From: a virus
Virus record (IMG/VR): IMGVR_UViG_3300022924_000005
Span: 1 to 48,352 of that record
DNA length: 48,352 nt
Reading direction: 5' to 3' (one strand)
The translations under genes were made by a program, and so were the position numbers. Positions 9,345-17,833 of the stretch are shown in pieces. The notes below the pieces were generated by a model, which saw only the letters and a list, made by a program, of their open reading frames with translations, had not been told where the DNA came from and ran no database searches. Position 1 is the stretch's first letter. Every line of letters starts with the position of its first letter.

Positions 9345-9380
9345 ATTATAGGGGGTAGAGTCGTTTCATTCAAGGGTCTA
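9345..9380 (-). promoter_or_regulatory. Late-type promoter for the fibre unit
   Basis: Minus strand: TAGACC (9375-9380), one base, TTGAAT -35 (9368-9373), exactly 17 bases, perfect TATAAT -10 (9345-9350). This is one of the best members of the late family. The TAG of TAGACC is also the stop codon of the glycosyltransferase-like gene. Confidence 0.8.
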
Positions 9381-9980
9381 TAGAATAAACTCTCGATGCC
9401 ATACTTTAAGTGATTCTGAATTTGATTTAATCTTATAAGGTTCGTTATTCCTGTTATCATGATTTTCTGGAGCATAATAGGTTGATAGTGGATTAAACTC
9501 GATCCGTAGTCCGTTTGACCAGAACTTATCCGACAGTATAACTGTCTTATATAGGGTTCCACGCTTAAAATTAATTGCGTATTTTTTCAGTGCGCTTACT
9601 CGAATGATAGATCCGTAAAAGTGTCCAATCGATACAGGGTAAGATTCATCACCGCTATCGTCAATTGCTTCAAGTGCTACGTCGTTGTCGTAGGAATATC
9701 CGTATCGTCCAGCCAGTTCGTCATAATCTACGGGTGTTGCCACCATCGCGAGTTTTCTGTAACTTGGCCTCTGTAAGTATACGTCTAATGAGCTTCTTAG
9801 GCTGCCTGAAGCAAACCCTGAGTCTGCTTCGAGGAAAACGATAAAAGCACCAGATGCTACTTCTAGTGCTTTAGCCTCATCTTTGAGGGGGATTATTTCG
9901 TAGTCGATTCCGTCTAATTCTTTGTCTATGCTTTCCCATTGTGCCTTTTGCAGGAATGGGACAACTACTGTGAGTATCAT
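9378..9980 (-). CDS. Glycosyltransferase family 2-like protein, 200 aa
   Basis: Looks like a compact GT-A fold transferase. Seen: N-terminal strand LTVVVPFLQ, then DEAKALEVASGAFIVFLEAD at residues about 33-53, matching the (A)xNxGLxxAxGxYIxFLDxDD block of GT2 enzymes, with the metal-binding DxD changed to EAD. A later GSIIRVSALKKYAINF resembles the acceptor-side GxxxxxR region. The usual length is 220-330 aa, so this is minimal. It overlaps the upstream 95-aa gene by 4 bases. It might modify a virion protein, host surface or DNA; with the altered DxD it could also be inactive. Confidence 0.55.
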   Translation of the reverse strand: MILTVVVPFLQKAQWESIDKELDGIDYEIIPLKDEAKALEVASGAFIVFLEADSGFASGSLRSSLDVYLQRPSYRKLAMVATPVDYDELAGRYGYSYDNDVALEAIDDSGDESYPVSIGHFYGSIIRVSALKKYAINFKRGTLYKTVILSDKFWSNGLRIEFNPLSTYYAPENHDNRNNEPYKIKSNSESLKVWHREFIL

Positions 9981-10264
9981 AAAATGTGCTGTTCTCTTTC
10001 TCGTCTATGCTTTTTATAATTTACTGGATAATCCAGTTTAATGTTGAAGATATTATCCCCAAGTTCTTTCTTGATGTCTATATATTTACCGTCCGGGCGA
10101 GGGTTGAGGTGAATCTCATTAGGAGAGTATTCAATCCCAACCAGGTATTCGCCAGGCGCTAATCCATATAGAGCAGCCAAAGTAGCTTCATCGATATATT
10201 CTTTTACTGCATCAAGCGGAGATGTCTTACCAAATCCAGGATGCGTAACATAAGGTAGTGCCAT
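9977..10264 (-). CDS. Hypothetical protein, 95 aa
   Basis: Unrecognised. It begins MALPYVTHPGFGKTSPLDAV, has a helical segment (residues 18-35), then beta sequence and a basic C-terminus (YKKHRREREQHIL). GAAAGG precedes the ATG. It is transcribed with the glycosyltransferase-like gene from its own promoter at 10278-10307, which lacks the late TAGACC element, so this pair may be expressed on a different schedule. Confidence 0.6.
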   Translation of the reverse strand: MALPYVTHPGFGKTSPLDAVKEYIDEATLAALYGLAPGEYLVGIEYSPNEIHLNPRPDGKYIDIKKELGDNIFNIKLDYPVNYKKHRREREQHIL

Positions 10265-10277
10265 CTATTGCCTTTCT

Positions 10278-10307
10278 ATAGTAACATTAGCAGTTGTTGT
10301 TTGTCAA
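10278..10307 (-). promoter_or_regulatory. Sigma70-like promoter for the 95-aa/glycosyltransferase pair
   Basis: Minus strand: consensus TTGACA -35 (10302-10307), 18-base spacer, TACTAT -10 (10278-10283), followed by GAAAGG and the ATG at 10264. No TAGACC upstream, unlike the flanking late promoters. Confidence 0.6.
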
Positions 10308-10312
10308 GTAGT

Positions 10313-10582
10313 TTATGGTATTAAGTTATTTGTGCTGATATATTCGAGATAATAGTTATCTGAATGAGTCTCAGTACTAGCACCTAAGCCGGCAATTTGC
10401 TTTAACCAATAGTTGTCACTATGAATACCAGCACCATTAGCAATGTCACGCAGCCACTCGTTGTTGGACTTCGTTTCATTAGCAGCACCCCCGGCCAATT
10501 GTTTCAGCCAGGAGTTGTTGCTTTTTATTACAGTACCGTTAGCGATTTCCTGTAGCCAGTAGTTATTGCTACGTACAGGCAT
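10313..10582 (-). CDS. Small repeat protein with five SNNxWLxxIA units, 89 aa
   Basis: Built almost entirely of five 16-19-residue repeats with the core S[ND]N.WL..IA.G, each ending in a short Gly/Ala/Thr linker; the last copy (HSDNYYLEYIS) is divergent. There is no transmembrane segment. It starts 2 bases after the stop of the 226-aa gene. Likely a helical-repeat virion component such as a decoration or assembly protein; function unknown. Confidence 0.65.
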   Translation of the reverse strand: MPVRSNNYWLQEIANGTVIKSNNSWLKQLAGGAANETKSNNEWLRDIANGAGIHSDNYWLKQIAGLGASTETHSDNYYLEYISTNNLIP

Positions 10583-10584
10583 TA

Positions 10585-11265
10585 CTAGAGTCCGTAGTTA
10601 GGGTTGTCGTTGACTGGGTTTAGTTGCCAGTTGTAGTTGAATGCGTATAGGTTGTATTGGTTTAAACCGTTAGCTGTCGCGTCGAGAGTAACCCAGTTGT
10701 CTTCAACAACAGTAGTGCTGAAGTTAGTGGTTGCAGGAGCAACGAGTGATTCTACACCAGTTGATACGAGTTTCTTAACTAAACGAACCTGAGTAACTGA
10801 AAGGTTACGGGTGTTAATACCGAAGTTGTTACCAACACCGATTGAGAATGTTGCACCAGCACCACCCTGCGTAGGAATAGTGATACCAGTGACTGTGTGG
10901 AAGACTTTTGTTCCAGTAGTCGTACCAGCAGTAGCTGCTGTAGGAGTAAGGCTTTCTGTGATAGTTTTACCTTCAATGTTCTTACCGGTAACTACAACTG
11001 CAGTTGCAACAATAGAAGCGGCTGTACCACCAGCGGTAATGCTGATATTACGAGGAGTTGGGAGAACGTAGTTCAAGTTAGAGCTAGTTGCACCAGTACC
11101 GCTTGATGTAATAGGAGCTGCAATAGCAGTAGCTGTACCGGCAGCAGGAACGCCGAGGTCAACATTTGATAGTGCGTAAGAGATTAAACCCTTTTTACCA
11201 GTTGATACTCCGGCACCGATTGTACCGCGAATAGGGCGAACTGTTTGATTTTTTAGATATGGCAT
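10585..11265 (-). CDS. Putative capsid-associated structural protein, 226 aa
   Basis: Thr/Ala/Gly-rich beta protein (MPYLKNQTVRPIRGTIG start) with low charge, typical of head fibres or decoration proteins. First gene of a unit with a strong late promoter (11314-11349) that follows the major capsid gene's terminator, implying independent high expression. Could be a head vertex or fibre protein; no family recognised. Confidence 0.6.
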   Translation of the reverse strand: MPYLKNQTVRPIRGTIGAGVSTGKKGLISYALSNVDLGVPAAGTATAIAAPITSSGTGATSSNLNYVLPTPRNISITAGGTAASIVATAVVVTGKNIEGKTITESLTPTAATAGTTTGTKVFHTVTGITIPTQGGAGATFSIGVGNNFGINTRNLSVTQVRLVKKLVSTGVESLVAPATTNFSTTVVEDNWVTLDATANGLNQYNLYAFNYNWQLNPVNDNPNYGL

Positions 11266-11313
11266 ATTGTATTCTTCTAGGCATGATAGCCTGGTTTATT
11301 GATTCTGTGTGAC

Positions 11314-11349
11314 ATTATAGGTGTTGAGATTAAAATTATCAACGGTCTA
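11314..11349 (-). promoter_or_regulatory. Late-type promoter downstream of the capsid gene
   Basis: Minus strand: TAGACC (11344-11349), one base, TTGATA -35 (11337-11342), 17 bases, perfect TATAAT -10 (11314-11319). It begins immediately after the intrinsic terminator of the capsid unit. Confidence 0.8.
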
Positions 11350-11383
11350 CAAGAAAACGACCCCCAGATCAACTGGAGGTCGT
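11350..11383 (-). terminator. Intrinsic terminator after the major capsid gene
   Basis: Minus-strand hairpin ACGACCTCCAG / CTGGGGGTCGT (11 pairs with one T-G), 5-base loop, followed by TTTTCTT. It ends the scaffold-cement-capsid unit; the next late promoter starts right after it. Confidence 0.85.
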
Positions 11384-11408
11384 AATTCATTTTTAGCGAA
11401 CTGACTAA

Positions 11409-12332
11409 CTAGGCGTTAGTTCCAGTTGATCCGTAGATACCGCGCCAGTCAGAGAAACCAACTGTGAAGCGGTCAACAACTGACCATTTAGCGCTCTTAG
11501 TATCGAAGTCATACTCAGGACCTTCGAGGCCTTTGTATTCACGGTTAACCCATTTAAGAGGGTTCTGTGAAGCATCGATAAGGAACCATGCAGTTGTACT
11601 TGCAAGGTAGTCCCAAACAACGATTTGTAGGCGGCCCTTGTAAGGGTTCACGTCGTTGTTAGCTGTACCTGTACGAAGTTGACTGTCGAGAAGAATACGA
11701 GCTTCTTTTTCGAGTTCAGGTGGAACGATCAGGTGAGTCGCACGGACTGCTACCTTTTCACCACGTTGGTCAAGTGTACGACGCATTGCGAGCATACCAG
11801 CTTCGAGTGCATCTTCAGAAAGAGCAGCCGTAGTGTAGTTACTCTGTACAGCACCACCATCTTTACGAGGGTGAGCAGTTGAGAACAATGCTTGTCCGTC
11901 ACCACCGTTGAACAGTGTTTCACCACCACCACCGTATGTGAAACCGAAGTTCAATAGGTCTGATGCGAATTGTTCGCGTGTGTGCATACGAGCCTTAGCT
12001 AGACGAGCTGGGGCTTTCTTGATGATACCTGTTTCGTCGTCGCTGTAGAGTTCGTAAGAAACTGCTTCACCGAGTGCGAATGTCTTAGGTGTGTAAATTA
12101 CTGGGTAGCCAGAGATAGGACTAGTGTAAACAATAGTATCACCTTCAGCTTTTTGCAGCATTTTACCAAGGCCAGATACTGATGTATCTTTAACGTAAGC
12201 CTTGCTTGTTGATTCTACTTCAAAGATGTTTGAGATCTCTGAAGGAATCTCTTTTTCGGTCATGTTGTAGATGCTACGGAAAGTAGGATCTAGCAAGATA
12301 GGCCATTGGGGTCGTGTATTTAATCCAGCCAT
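11409..12332 (-). CDS. Major capsid protein (Mu gpT-like, HK97 fold), 307 aa
   Basis: Forms the icosahedral shell. Seen: ETLFNGGDGQALFSTAHP at residues about 133-150, LIVPPELEKEARILL at about 201-215 and a later WFLID-type strand before the C-terminus, the marks of the Mu-like major head subunit gpT family (usually about 300 residues; 307 here). It is downstream of scaffold and cement-like genes and upstream of a strong terminator, the usual setting for the most abundant virion protein. Confidence 0.85.
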   Translation of the reverse strand: MAGLNTRPQWPILLDPTFRSIYNMTEKEIPSEISNIFEVESTSKAYVKDTSVSGLGKMLQKAEGDTIVYTSPISGYPVIYTPKTFALGEAVSYELYSDDETGIIKKAPARLAKARMHTREQFASDLLNFGFTYGGGGETLFNGGDGQALFSTAHPRKDGGAVQSNYTTAALSEDALEAGMLAMRRTLDQRGEKVAVRATHLIVPPELEKEARILLDSQLRTGTANNDVNPYKGRLQIVVWDYLASTTAWFLIDASQNPLKWVNREYKGLEGPEYDFDTKSAKWSVVDRFTVGFSDWRGIYGSTGTNA

Positions 12333-12333
12333 A

Positions 12334-12819
12334 TTAAGCGTTTACCTTGTATTTGTGTTCGTTGATGATAACAACTGCTTTAGTTAGATCACCCTTGAAT
12401 CCGAATTGGATTACTTCAAGTGTTCCAGTAGTTGCGCTTCGTGTACTTGTGTCTAGGACCTGGGCACCAGTGGCACCTGTTACATCGAAGTTTTGTCCGA
12501 CGTCTGATGCAGCGAGAGTTGTACCAACTTGGTCGCTAGTGACGAGGAACTTAGAGTTAGGGTCTACGTGTACGAGGACCTTTGCGACACCTGCAGCGTC
12601 ACCAGTAGTCGATAGACTTGCTGTGACATTTGAAGGATCTTGGCTGTTACTTCCGTGAACAATTCCGAGTAGGGTCTTACCATCGATAGATGCGTTAGTA
12701 ACGCGTCCAGCAGTAAGGTAAACGAAATCGCCGTCTGAGACAGTAACACCATTGGCTACAGGATACTCTTTAGTAACTCCTGCAAAACCGGTTGTTGCTT
12801 GGCCAATTAGTTCTGGCAT
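12334..12819 (-). CDS. Capsid cement/decoration-like protein, 161 aa
   Basis: Resembles DUF2190-type capsid cement proteins: an early segment with YPVANGVTVSDGDFVYL followed by GKTLLGIVHG, then beta sequence and a C-terminal IINEHKYKV. It lies one base upstream of the major capsid gene, a common place for decoration or stabilising proteins. Assigned by pattern and position. Confidence 0.6.
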   Translation of the reverse strand: MPELIGQATTGFAGVTKEYPVANGVTVSDGDFVYLTAGRVTNASIDGKTLLGIVHGSNSQDPSNVTASLSTTGDAAGVAKVLVHVDPNSKFLVTSDQVGTTLAASDVGQNFDVTGATGAQVLDTSTRSATTGTLEVIQFGFKGDLTKAVVIINEHKYKVNA

Positions 12820-12839
12820 AGTTTTTATTTCTTTCTTAT

Positions 12840-13667
12840 TTACTTGTTTGCGGCAAGCTGCTCTGGTGTAAGTCCGTATCGTTTCGCTAATGCGATCTGA
12901 TCGTCGGTTAAGCCGTTAGAAGTTTTAGCCTTCTTAGCTTTACCTGGAGTTGCAGGAGTGGCAGCGATGCCTTTTGCTTTTGTGATCTTTTCTTCAGCGG
13001 CGTCGGCTGCATCGTGACCAAGTGAAATCCAAGCTTTTTTAAGGCCTTCTTCCATTCCCAGTGTTTTACCCTTAGCGGCATAAACGTCTGCTAGGATACC
13101 AAGTTCCGTAAGGACCTCTTCTCGTAGTGCTTCGTCTGTAACCATTTCTGGGTGAACTTCTGTGAATGCATTGTATTCACCGTCCAGTTTCTTCTTCATC
13201 TCTTCACGAGCATAAACAATTGCTGGATCTTCTTTCTGTTTCGGCGCTGGAGTTCCGTCAAGTGCGTCATTCAATTGCTTTGCTAGTTCAGGATTGTTTG
13301 CAATTACTGCACCAATCTTATCTAGTTCTGCTTTTGCGTCCTTGAGTTCCTTCGCATTGCGCTGTCCTTCAGTCGAAGAGTTGCGATATGCTTCTTCCAG
13401 ATTTACTGCGTATTCTTCAGGTGTATCACCTTTGATCTGCGTAAACCTTTTTGTAAACTTCGATTCCTCTTCAGGTTCTGGTTTATCTTCATCTTCTTCA
13501 GATTCAGATTCCTCTTCTTCAGATTCTTCTTGTTCCTGATCATCAGCTTCCGCTTCCTCAATGTTCTCTTCGTCGTCTTGGTTTTCGTCTTCTCCATTAG
13601 GAGTTTCTACTTGCTCTTCGACATCGTCGATTACTTCTTCGGCTTCGGCGTTTACTGGATCTGCCAT
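12840..13667 (-). CDS. Scaffolding protein, 275 aa
   Basis: Directs procapsid assembly and is normally absent from the mature head. The first about 70 residues are almost all Glu/Asp/Gln, followed by a helical coiled-coil-prone middle (EEYAVNLEEAYRN, KELKDAKAELDKIG) and a basic C-terminal helix (PGKAKKAKTSNGLTDDQIAL then YGLTPEQLA) of the kind that binds capsid protein. Position between portal and capsid fits. No protease domain seen. Confidence 0.75.
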   Translation of the reverse strand: MADPVNAEAEEVIDDVEEQVETPNGEDENQDDEENIEEAEADDQEQEESEEEESESEEDEDKPEPEEESKFTKRFTQIKGDTPEEYAVNLEEAYRNSSTEGQRNAKELKDAKAELDKIGAVIANNPELAKQLNDALDGTPAPKQKEDPAIVYAREEMKKKLDGEYNAFTEVHPEMVTDEALREEVLTELGILADVYAAKGKTLGMEEGLKKAWISLGHDAADAAEEKITKAKGIAATPATPGKAKKAKTSNGLTDDQIALAKRYGLTPEQLAANK

Positions 13668-13760
13668 ATGTATTTGTCCTATCTGGTCTGGATTTGCGGT
13701 CCAGTTTCCCTCGTGTTAAATAAATTATAGCTACTCAACGGCAATTAAGTAGTTAGTGGT

Positions 13761-14066
13761 TTATTTACTCTTCTCTAACTCAGCAATGGCTGCTTTGGCT
13801 TGGATAGCTGTTTCCTTCTTAGCGACCGTATAGTCAACAAGATCAATAATCCATCGTGAGCCTTGAATTTCGCCTCTATTTACCAGAATGCTATTGAAGT
13901 CCATGGCTAGTGCCATCGATATTTTAGCTTTATCTTGTTGATAGAGTTGAATCGCTTTGATAAGAACTTCCATTACTGGAGTTCCGTCTAACATCGCGAG
14001 TGTTTCTTTTTCTTTGCTTGTAAGTTGTCGGTATACGGTTGACGTACCCTTTGATGCTTGTTCCAT
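13761..14066 (-). CDS. Hypothetical head-module protein, 101 aa
   Basis: All-helical protein between portal and scaffold (STVYRQLTSKEKETLAMLDG at the start, an Ala-rich C-terminal helix). A short ruler, portal-binding or connector role is possible; no family recognised. First gene after the 14.1 kb late-type promoter. It is separated from the scaffold gene by 93 bases that hold a lone TATAAT (13724-13729). Confidence 0.6.
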   Translation of the reverse strand: MEQASKGTSTVYRQLTSKEKETLAMLDGTPVMEVLIKAIQLYQQDKAKISMALAMDFNSILVNRGEIQGSRWIIDLVDYTVAKKETAIQAKAAIAELEKSK

Positions 14067-14075
14067 ACTATGTAT

Positions 14076-14112
14076 ATCCTATCTTATATTATCTATTATT
14101 TTCAACGGTCTA
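14076..14112 (-). promoter_or_regulatory. Late-type promoter for the head unit
   Basis: Minus strand: TAGACC (14107-14112), one base, TTGAAA -35 (14100-14105), then a weaker -10 (TAGGAT at 14076-14081, 18-base spacer). The TAGACC overlaps the 3' arm of a TCTAGC/GCTAGA hairpin at the end of the portal gene. Confidence 0.6.
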
Positions 14113-14119
14113 GCGGAAG

Positions 14120-16201
14120 CTAGAGGCCCATTTGGTCGCGGTTAACGTCCTGAGCCTCTGCTCCATTAGGGGTGGCAGGTTCCAGATCGGCTACTTGAGT
14201 AGCAGGGATCTCTCCATTAGGGGTGGCTCCTTCGGCAGCTCCACCTGGAATTGCGCCTTGTTTTTCGGCTTCACCGAATGTGTGTTTAGCGATGATATCC
14301 TGGATAGCTTGTGGAAGATCCATGTAGCCTGTAGTATCCATGAAGTTCAAGTGCTCTTCTGTGTGGGCTTGTGTTGCACCATCAGTTGGAAGAAGTGGAA
14401 TACCGCTTGACATAACTTGATTTTCATCACGAGCAAGTTGCTTCCATTGATCATCAGTCCAACCATTACCGACCAACCAGTCGTTAGGGTCTTCACCGAA
14501 TACACGTAGGTAGCGAGCTGCTGCCTTTTGTGGATCAACTTGTGCGGCCATGATAGCGTTACCCGATAATGCACCGAGCATTTCTGTAATCTTAGCTTGT
14601 TGTAGTGGACGACTTAGTACTGGAGATGCGTCTGCATTCATAGTAACTTCGTAGTCACCTTCCATGAACTTAGCCATCTTACGGTCGAGTGTAAATCCGC
14701 TGTTACCATCGATCTTATTCGATACTAACTTTGAACCGCCTTCAGCCTGTTCGATTTCATACTCAGCACCCTTGATACGGATCTTGCGGTATGATTTCTT
14801 AGTCTTAGTTCCCTTGTCGGTCGTAATCTTTTCGATACGAGCCGCAGGGTAGAAGAACTGGATATTACTCCACTTCATTCGTCCGATACGGATAAGTGTA
14901 TCCATGTCAGCAAGGATGTTGATCATGTTAATACGCTTTTGGGCCTGTTCCTTAGCGATGGCAGCCTGTGTTGCTGTACCACCACTTACTTGCTGCAGCT
15001 CGTCACTAATACCGTGAGCACGGCGCATATCATCGAGCAGCTGCTCTTCTGATCGGTAGTAACTCATTGGAGTGTCGCCGTATTCAACAGATTGAATTAC
15101 CTGGTTAATAGGAACACCGTTAGTATTAACATACATGAATCCGTGAGGACGAACTCTAGCTTCTTCTTCATCAATGTCAACGAGGTCGTTAACGAGGAAC
15201 ATCTTGTCAACCTGGAGGTGTTGCTTATCTAGCTGTAGGCGACGAAGCGATACACGCTCTTCTGAGAGTGAGTAGATGACTTCTGGAATACCCATACCGT
15301 ACATACGGCCAAGAAGCATATAGTGTCGGTATACAGCAAAAGGAATTTCCTTGTGCTTGTAAGGAATCGGAGCCATACGAATAAGTACGTTGTTCGCAAG
15401 AACGTCGTAGCTATCAGTCGCACGGTTGTAGTAGTGAAGAACCTCAACGTCGTTGTCTGACATATCTTCGGCCTTCTTAAAGAACAGAACCTTCTCGGTA
15501 ATGTTGCCGGCTTTTGGAACCTTATCGATGTTCATAAAGTCTGGACGCATCTTGTAGACACGTTGGAACTCATCCCAATCGATAACTTCACGCTCTACGG
15601 CGTCACGGGCACGAGACTCGTGTGTAGCTGCTGGGTCCCAGTAAAGCATATCGTTCTCGACATACTCAGTATAGGTATCGTCAGCATCAATAATTTCACG
15701 CTTCGTGTACTTCATCTTGCCATCATCATCGATAGAATCGAGATCACGTACTTCACGCTTCTCTAGGCGGTAGCGTTCTGCAACCCAAGCAGTACCACGA
15801 ATAGCGGCAGCCTGTTTAGCCTTGAACTGTTCAAGATCAAATCCTGTACGGTCCATAGAGAAGTTAAAGATATGGTTAGAGAATGACTCACGGATGTAGT
15901 CAGAGGCATCTACCTGTTCAAGGTAAGGGCGACCACGACGGTCGATAGTTTCCTGCATGTGAGACTGAACTGCACCAAAAGCGTCCGGTAAAGTAATGTG
16001 AGATCGCCAGTCGCCATATTCGCGTTCTGGTTGCCACTGCATAAATTGTTTATCAGCACGTTCCCATTGCTCTTCAGCTTCTTTACGAATCTGGTCATCG
16101 CGCATGGCTTCAAAGCGCTCAAAGACCCTTCGACGAGCCTCACGTTCAGCTTTGTTCTTAGGCTTATAAAAGTCGCCGTTGTTTTGTGGGTTGTTTATCA
16201 T
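14120..16201 (-). CDS. Portal protein, 693 aa
   Basis: Forms the dodecameric channel at the packaging vertex and binds TerL and the tail adaptor. Size and features fit podoviral (P22-type) portals: a helical N-terminus, RSHITLPDAFGAVQSHMQET at about 66-85, a wing region with NDMLYWDPAA, and a long stem-helix region around SEERVSLRRLQLDKQHLQ (about 308-325) followed by a Gly-Thr-Ala-Thr stretch (SGGTATQAAIAKEQAQ). The start shares one base with the TerL stop (TAATG). The C-terminus is disordered, Pro/Gly-rich. Confidence 0.85.
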   Translation of the reverse strand: MINNPQNNGDFYKPKNKAEREARRRVFERFEAMRDDQIRKEAEEQWERADKQFMQWQPEREYGDWRSHITLPDAFGAVQSHMQETIDRRGRPYLEQVDASDYIRESFSNHIFNFSMDRTGFDLEQFKAKQAAAIRGTAWVAERYRLEKREVRDLDSIDDDGKMKYTKREIIDADDTYTEYVENDMLYWDPAATHESRARDAVEREVIDWDEFQRVYKMRPDFMNIDKVPKAGNITEKVLFFKKAEDMSDNDVEVLHYYNRATDSYDVLANNVLIRMAPIPYKHKEIPFAVYRHYMLLGRMYGMGIPEVIYSLSEERVSLRRLQLDKQHLQVDKMFLVNDLVDIDEEEARVRPHGFMYVNTNGVPINQVIQSVEYGDTPMSYYRSEEQLLDDMRRAHGISDELQQVSGGTATQAAIAKEQAQKRINMINILADMDTLIRIGRMKWSNIQFFYPAARIEKITTDKGTKTKKSYRKIRIKGAEYEIEQAEGGSKLVSNKIDGNSGFTLDRKMAKFMEGDYEVTMNADASPVLSRPLQQAKITEMLGALSGNAIMAAQVDPQKAAARYLRVFGEDPNDWLVGNGWTDDQWKQLARDENQVMSSGIPLLPTDGATQAHTEEHLNFMDTTGYMDLPQAIQDIIAKHTFGEAEKQGAIPGGAAEGATPNGEIPATQVADLEPATPNGAEAQDVNRDQMGL

Positions 16202-17790
16202 TATATTCCTGTAACTAAGCTTCTTGGTTTATCGGATATTCTATTGGTGTCATCTTTGTCTCTTTTGTGTCTGTTTGTGTTTCGTCCGCTTGGTGGTGTT
16301 GCAATCTCTAGGATTGTCGCCAGTGCATCGATCAGATCATCGTTCTCACCTTTAGGGAAGTGAGTCAGTTCGTATTCAAGATCTTCCATTTGGTTACGAT
16401 CCTTAACGTGGAATACTCTTCCGTACTCGTAATAAGGTGCCAGTGAACGGATACGATCTTCTTTCGCAGTGGATCGGCTCTTGATGATTTTCATCGGTAG
16501 CCATACGCCTCTGCGCTTTTGTTCATCTATTAACATATACTCTATATTCTTCTGAGTTGCAACTGTCTCTAGTGCCATACCTCTCGGGGTGTAACGCTGG
16601 TACCAGTCGAACATCAGAGTAATAATATCAGAATACTTCATCTTGTTATGGTAGACCTCTCGGACATATAAATTATGCTCCGAGTCGATGCCAGCTAGAA
16701 CAAATGCCGCATAGTCAGAGTAAGGCCCTTCATTTGAGGGGTCAATCGCCAGGAACCAGTTAATAGGCTTGCTCTCAATCTCTTCCCAGTCAATGTACTT
16801 GAAGTAGGTGTGCTTGAAGGTGGCAGTCTCGTCATCAACGGGGTTGTTCATGTACTGACAGCTAAAGATGTAGCTTCCCTGCTCACGACGTTGCTGATCC
16901 AGGAACTCTTTAGTAAGACGCTCAGGGAATAATAACTCATCGTTATCTTCTATTGCTTTTCTAACTAGAATATTATATGATTGTCTTTTGTTCTTAAGGA
17001 TATCTGAGTAGGCATCCATGAAGTCCCAACGAGTTCCAATAGTAATACGCGGCATGCCTGGGTCGAGTAGCGAAAGTGCCAGGCGACGGTGAGCGATTAC
17101 CTGTTCAATTTGGTCTTTGTTTGTAACATTCTTCTCTGAGTGAAGGTCGTCTTCGATAATGAGATCGAAGTGCATCCCGTTAATCGATCGGTCAACACCT
17201 GAACACATAATACTTGGTTCTTTTCGCTTAATAGTCCTGCTAGCAAGATCAACTTGCGCATCGGTCCACCTGACTGAAGGATCTTTTCTTGTGTCATCAG
17301 GAAAGACTCCGTAGATATGTTTGAAAATTGCTCTGAATTTGACATTAGAATCTAGGTGTCCTTTAATCTCCGCGAGGAAGTTCTTAGCTTTTCCGTAAGT
17401 CTCGGAGTCAATAAGAATACGAGCATTAGGATCGTTTAATAAATACTGCAAAGTAAATCCAATAGTAATGATTGAACTCTTAAACGTACCACGAGGCATA
17501 AGAATGAGCACTTGCTTTCGCATCTCATCGAATTGATCAGATAATACTTCGTCTTTCTTGCCGTTATTGTAGCGAGTCTTTGGGGTGAAGTTAACAGGCG
17601 TACCGGGAGTGAAGCCAGGTAGCAAAGGCTTTGTGATCTCAGTAAGATCCCGGTGGGTTCCTTCTGTAATTAGATCAGGGTTAGGTGCAAGGATGTACTT
17701 AACAAGATAGAACAGGTCAGTCTTGGCCCGTTCTGCGATCTCATCAAGTGCAGCTTCTTTTGCTTGTACTGCTGCAGCTTCAATGTCCAT
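16201..17790 (-). CDS. terL: Terminase large subunit, 529 aa
   Basis: ATP-driven DNA-packaging motor and headful/end-cutting nuclease. Walker A PRGTFKSS at residues 99-106, Walker B DLIIEDD at 209-215, coupling-type motif IGTRW at 251-255. The RNase H-like nuclease has the acidic residues D350 (LAIDPS), E408 (ALETV) and D484-D488 (NDDLIDAL). The length is full. It lies between the RHH-like small gene and portal. The only small-terminase candidate is distant, in the leftward island near 24 kb. Confidence 0.95.
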   Translation of the reverse strand: MDIEAAAVQAKEAALDEIAERAKTDLFYLVKYILAPNPDLITEGTHRDLTEITKPLLPGFTPGTPVNFTPKTRYNNGKKDEVLSDQFDEMRKQVLILMPRGTFKSSIITIGFTLQYLLNDPNARILIDSETYGKAKNFLAEIKGHLDSNVKFRAIFKHIYGVFPDDTRKDPSVRWTDAQVDLASRTIKRKEPSIMCSGVDRSINGMHFDLIIEDDLHSEKNVTNKDQIEQVIAHRRLALSLLDPGMPRITIGTRWDFMDAYSDILKNKRQSYNILVRKAIEDNDELLFPERLTKEFLDQQRREQGSYIFSCQYMNNPVDDETATFKHTYFKYIDWEEIESKPINWFLAIDPSNEGPYSDYAAFVLAGIDSEHNLYVREVYHNKMKYSDIITLMFDWYQRYTPRGMALETVATQKNIEYMLIDEQKRRGVWLPMKIIKSRSTAKEDRIRSLAPYYEYGRVFHVKDRNQMEDLEYELTHFPKGENDDLIDALATILEIATPPSGRNTNRHKRDKDDTNRISDKPRSLVTGI

Positions 17791-17833
17791 CTATTCTTCT
17801 TCTGGGTAAATTGGCATTAGTTCAATATCCATA

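Noticed and set aside
9311-9562. Leftward 83-aa frame at the end of the glycosyltransferase-like gene
   Set aside because: Lies almost wholly within that gene in another frame and across the late promoter at 9345-9380; shadow.
13724-13729. TATAAT before the scaffold gene as a promoter
   Set aside because: No -35 at 16-19 bases and no TAGACC; not enough for a call.
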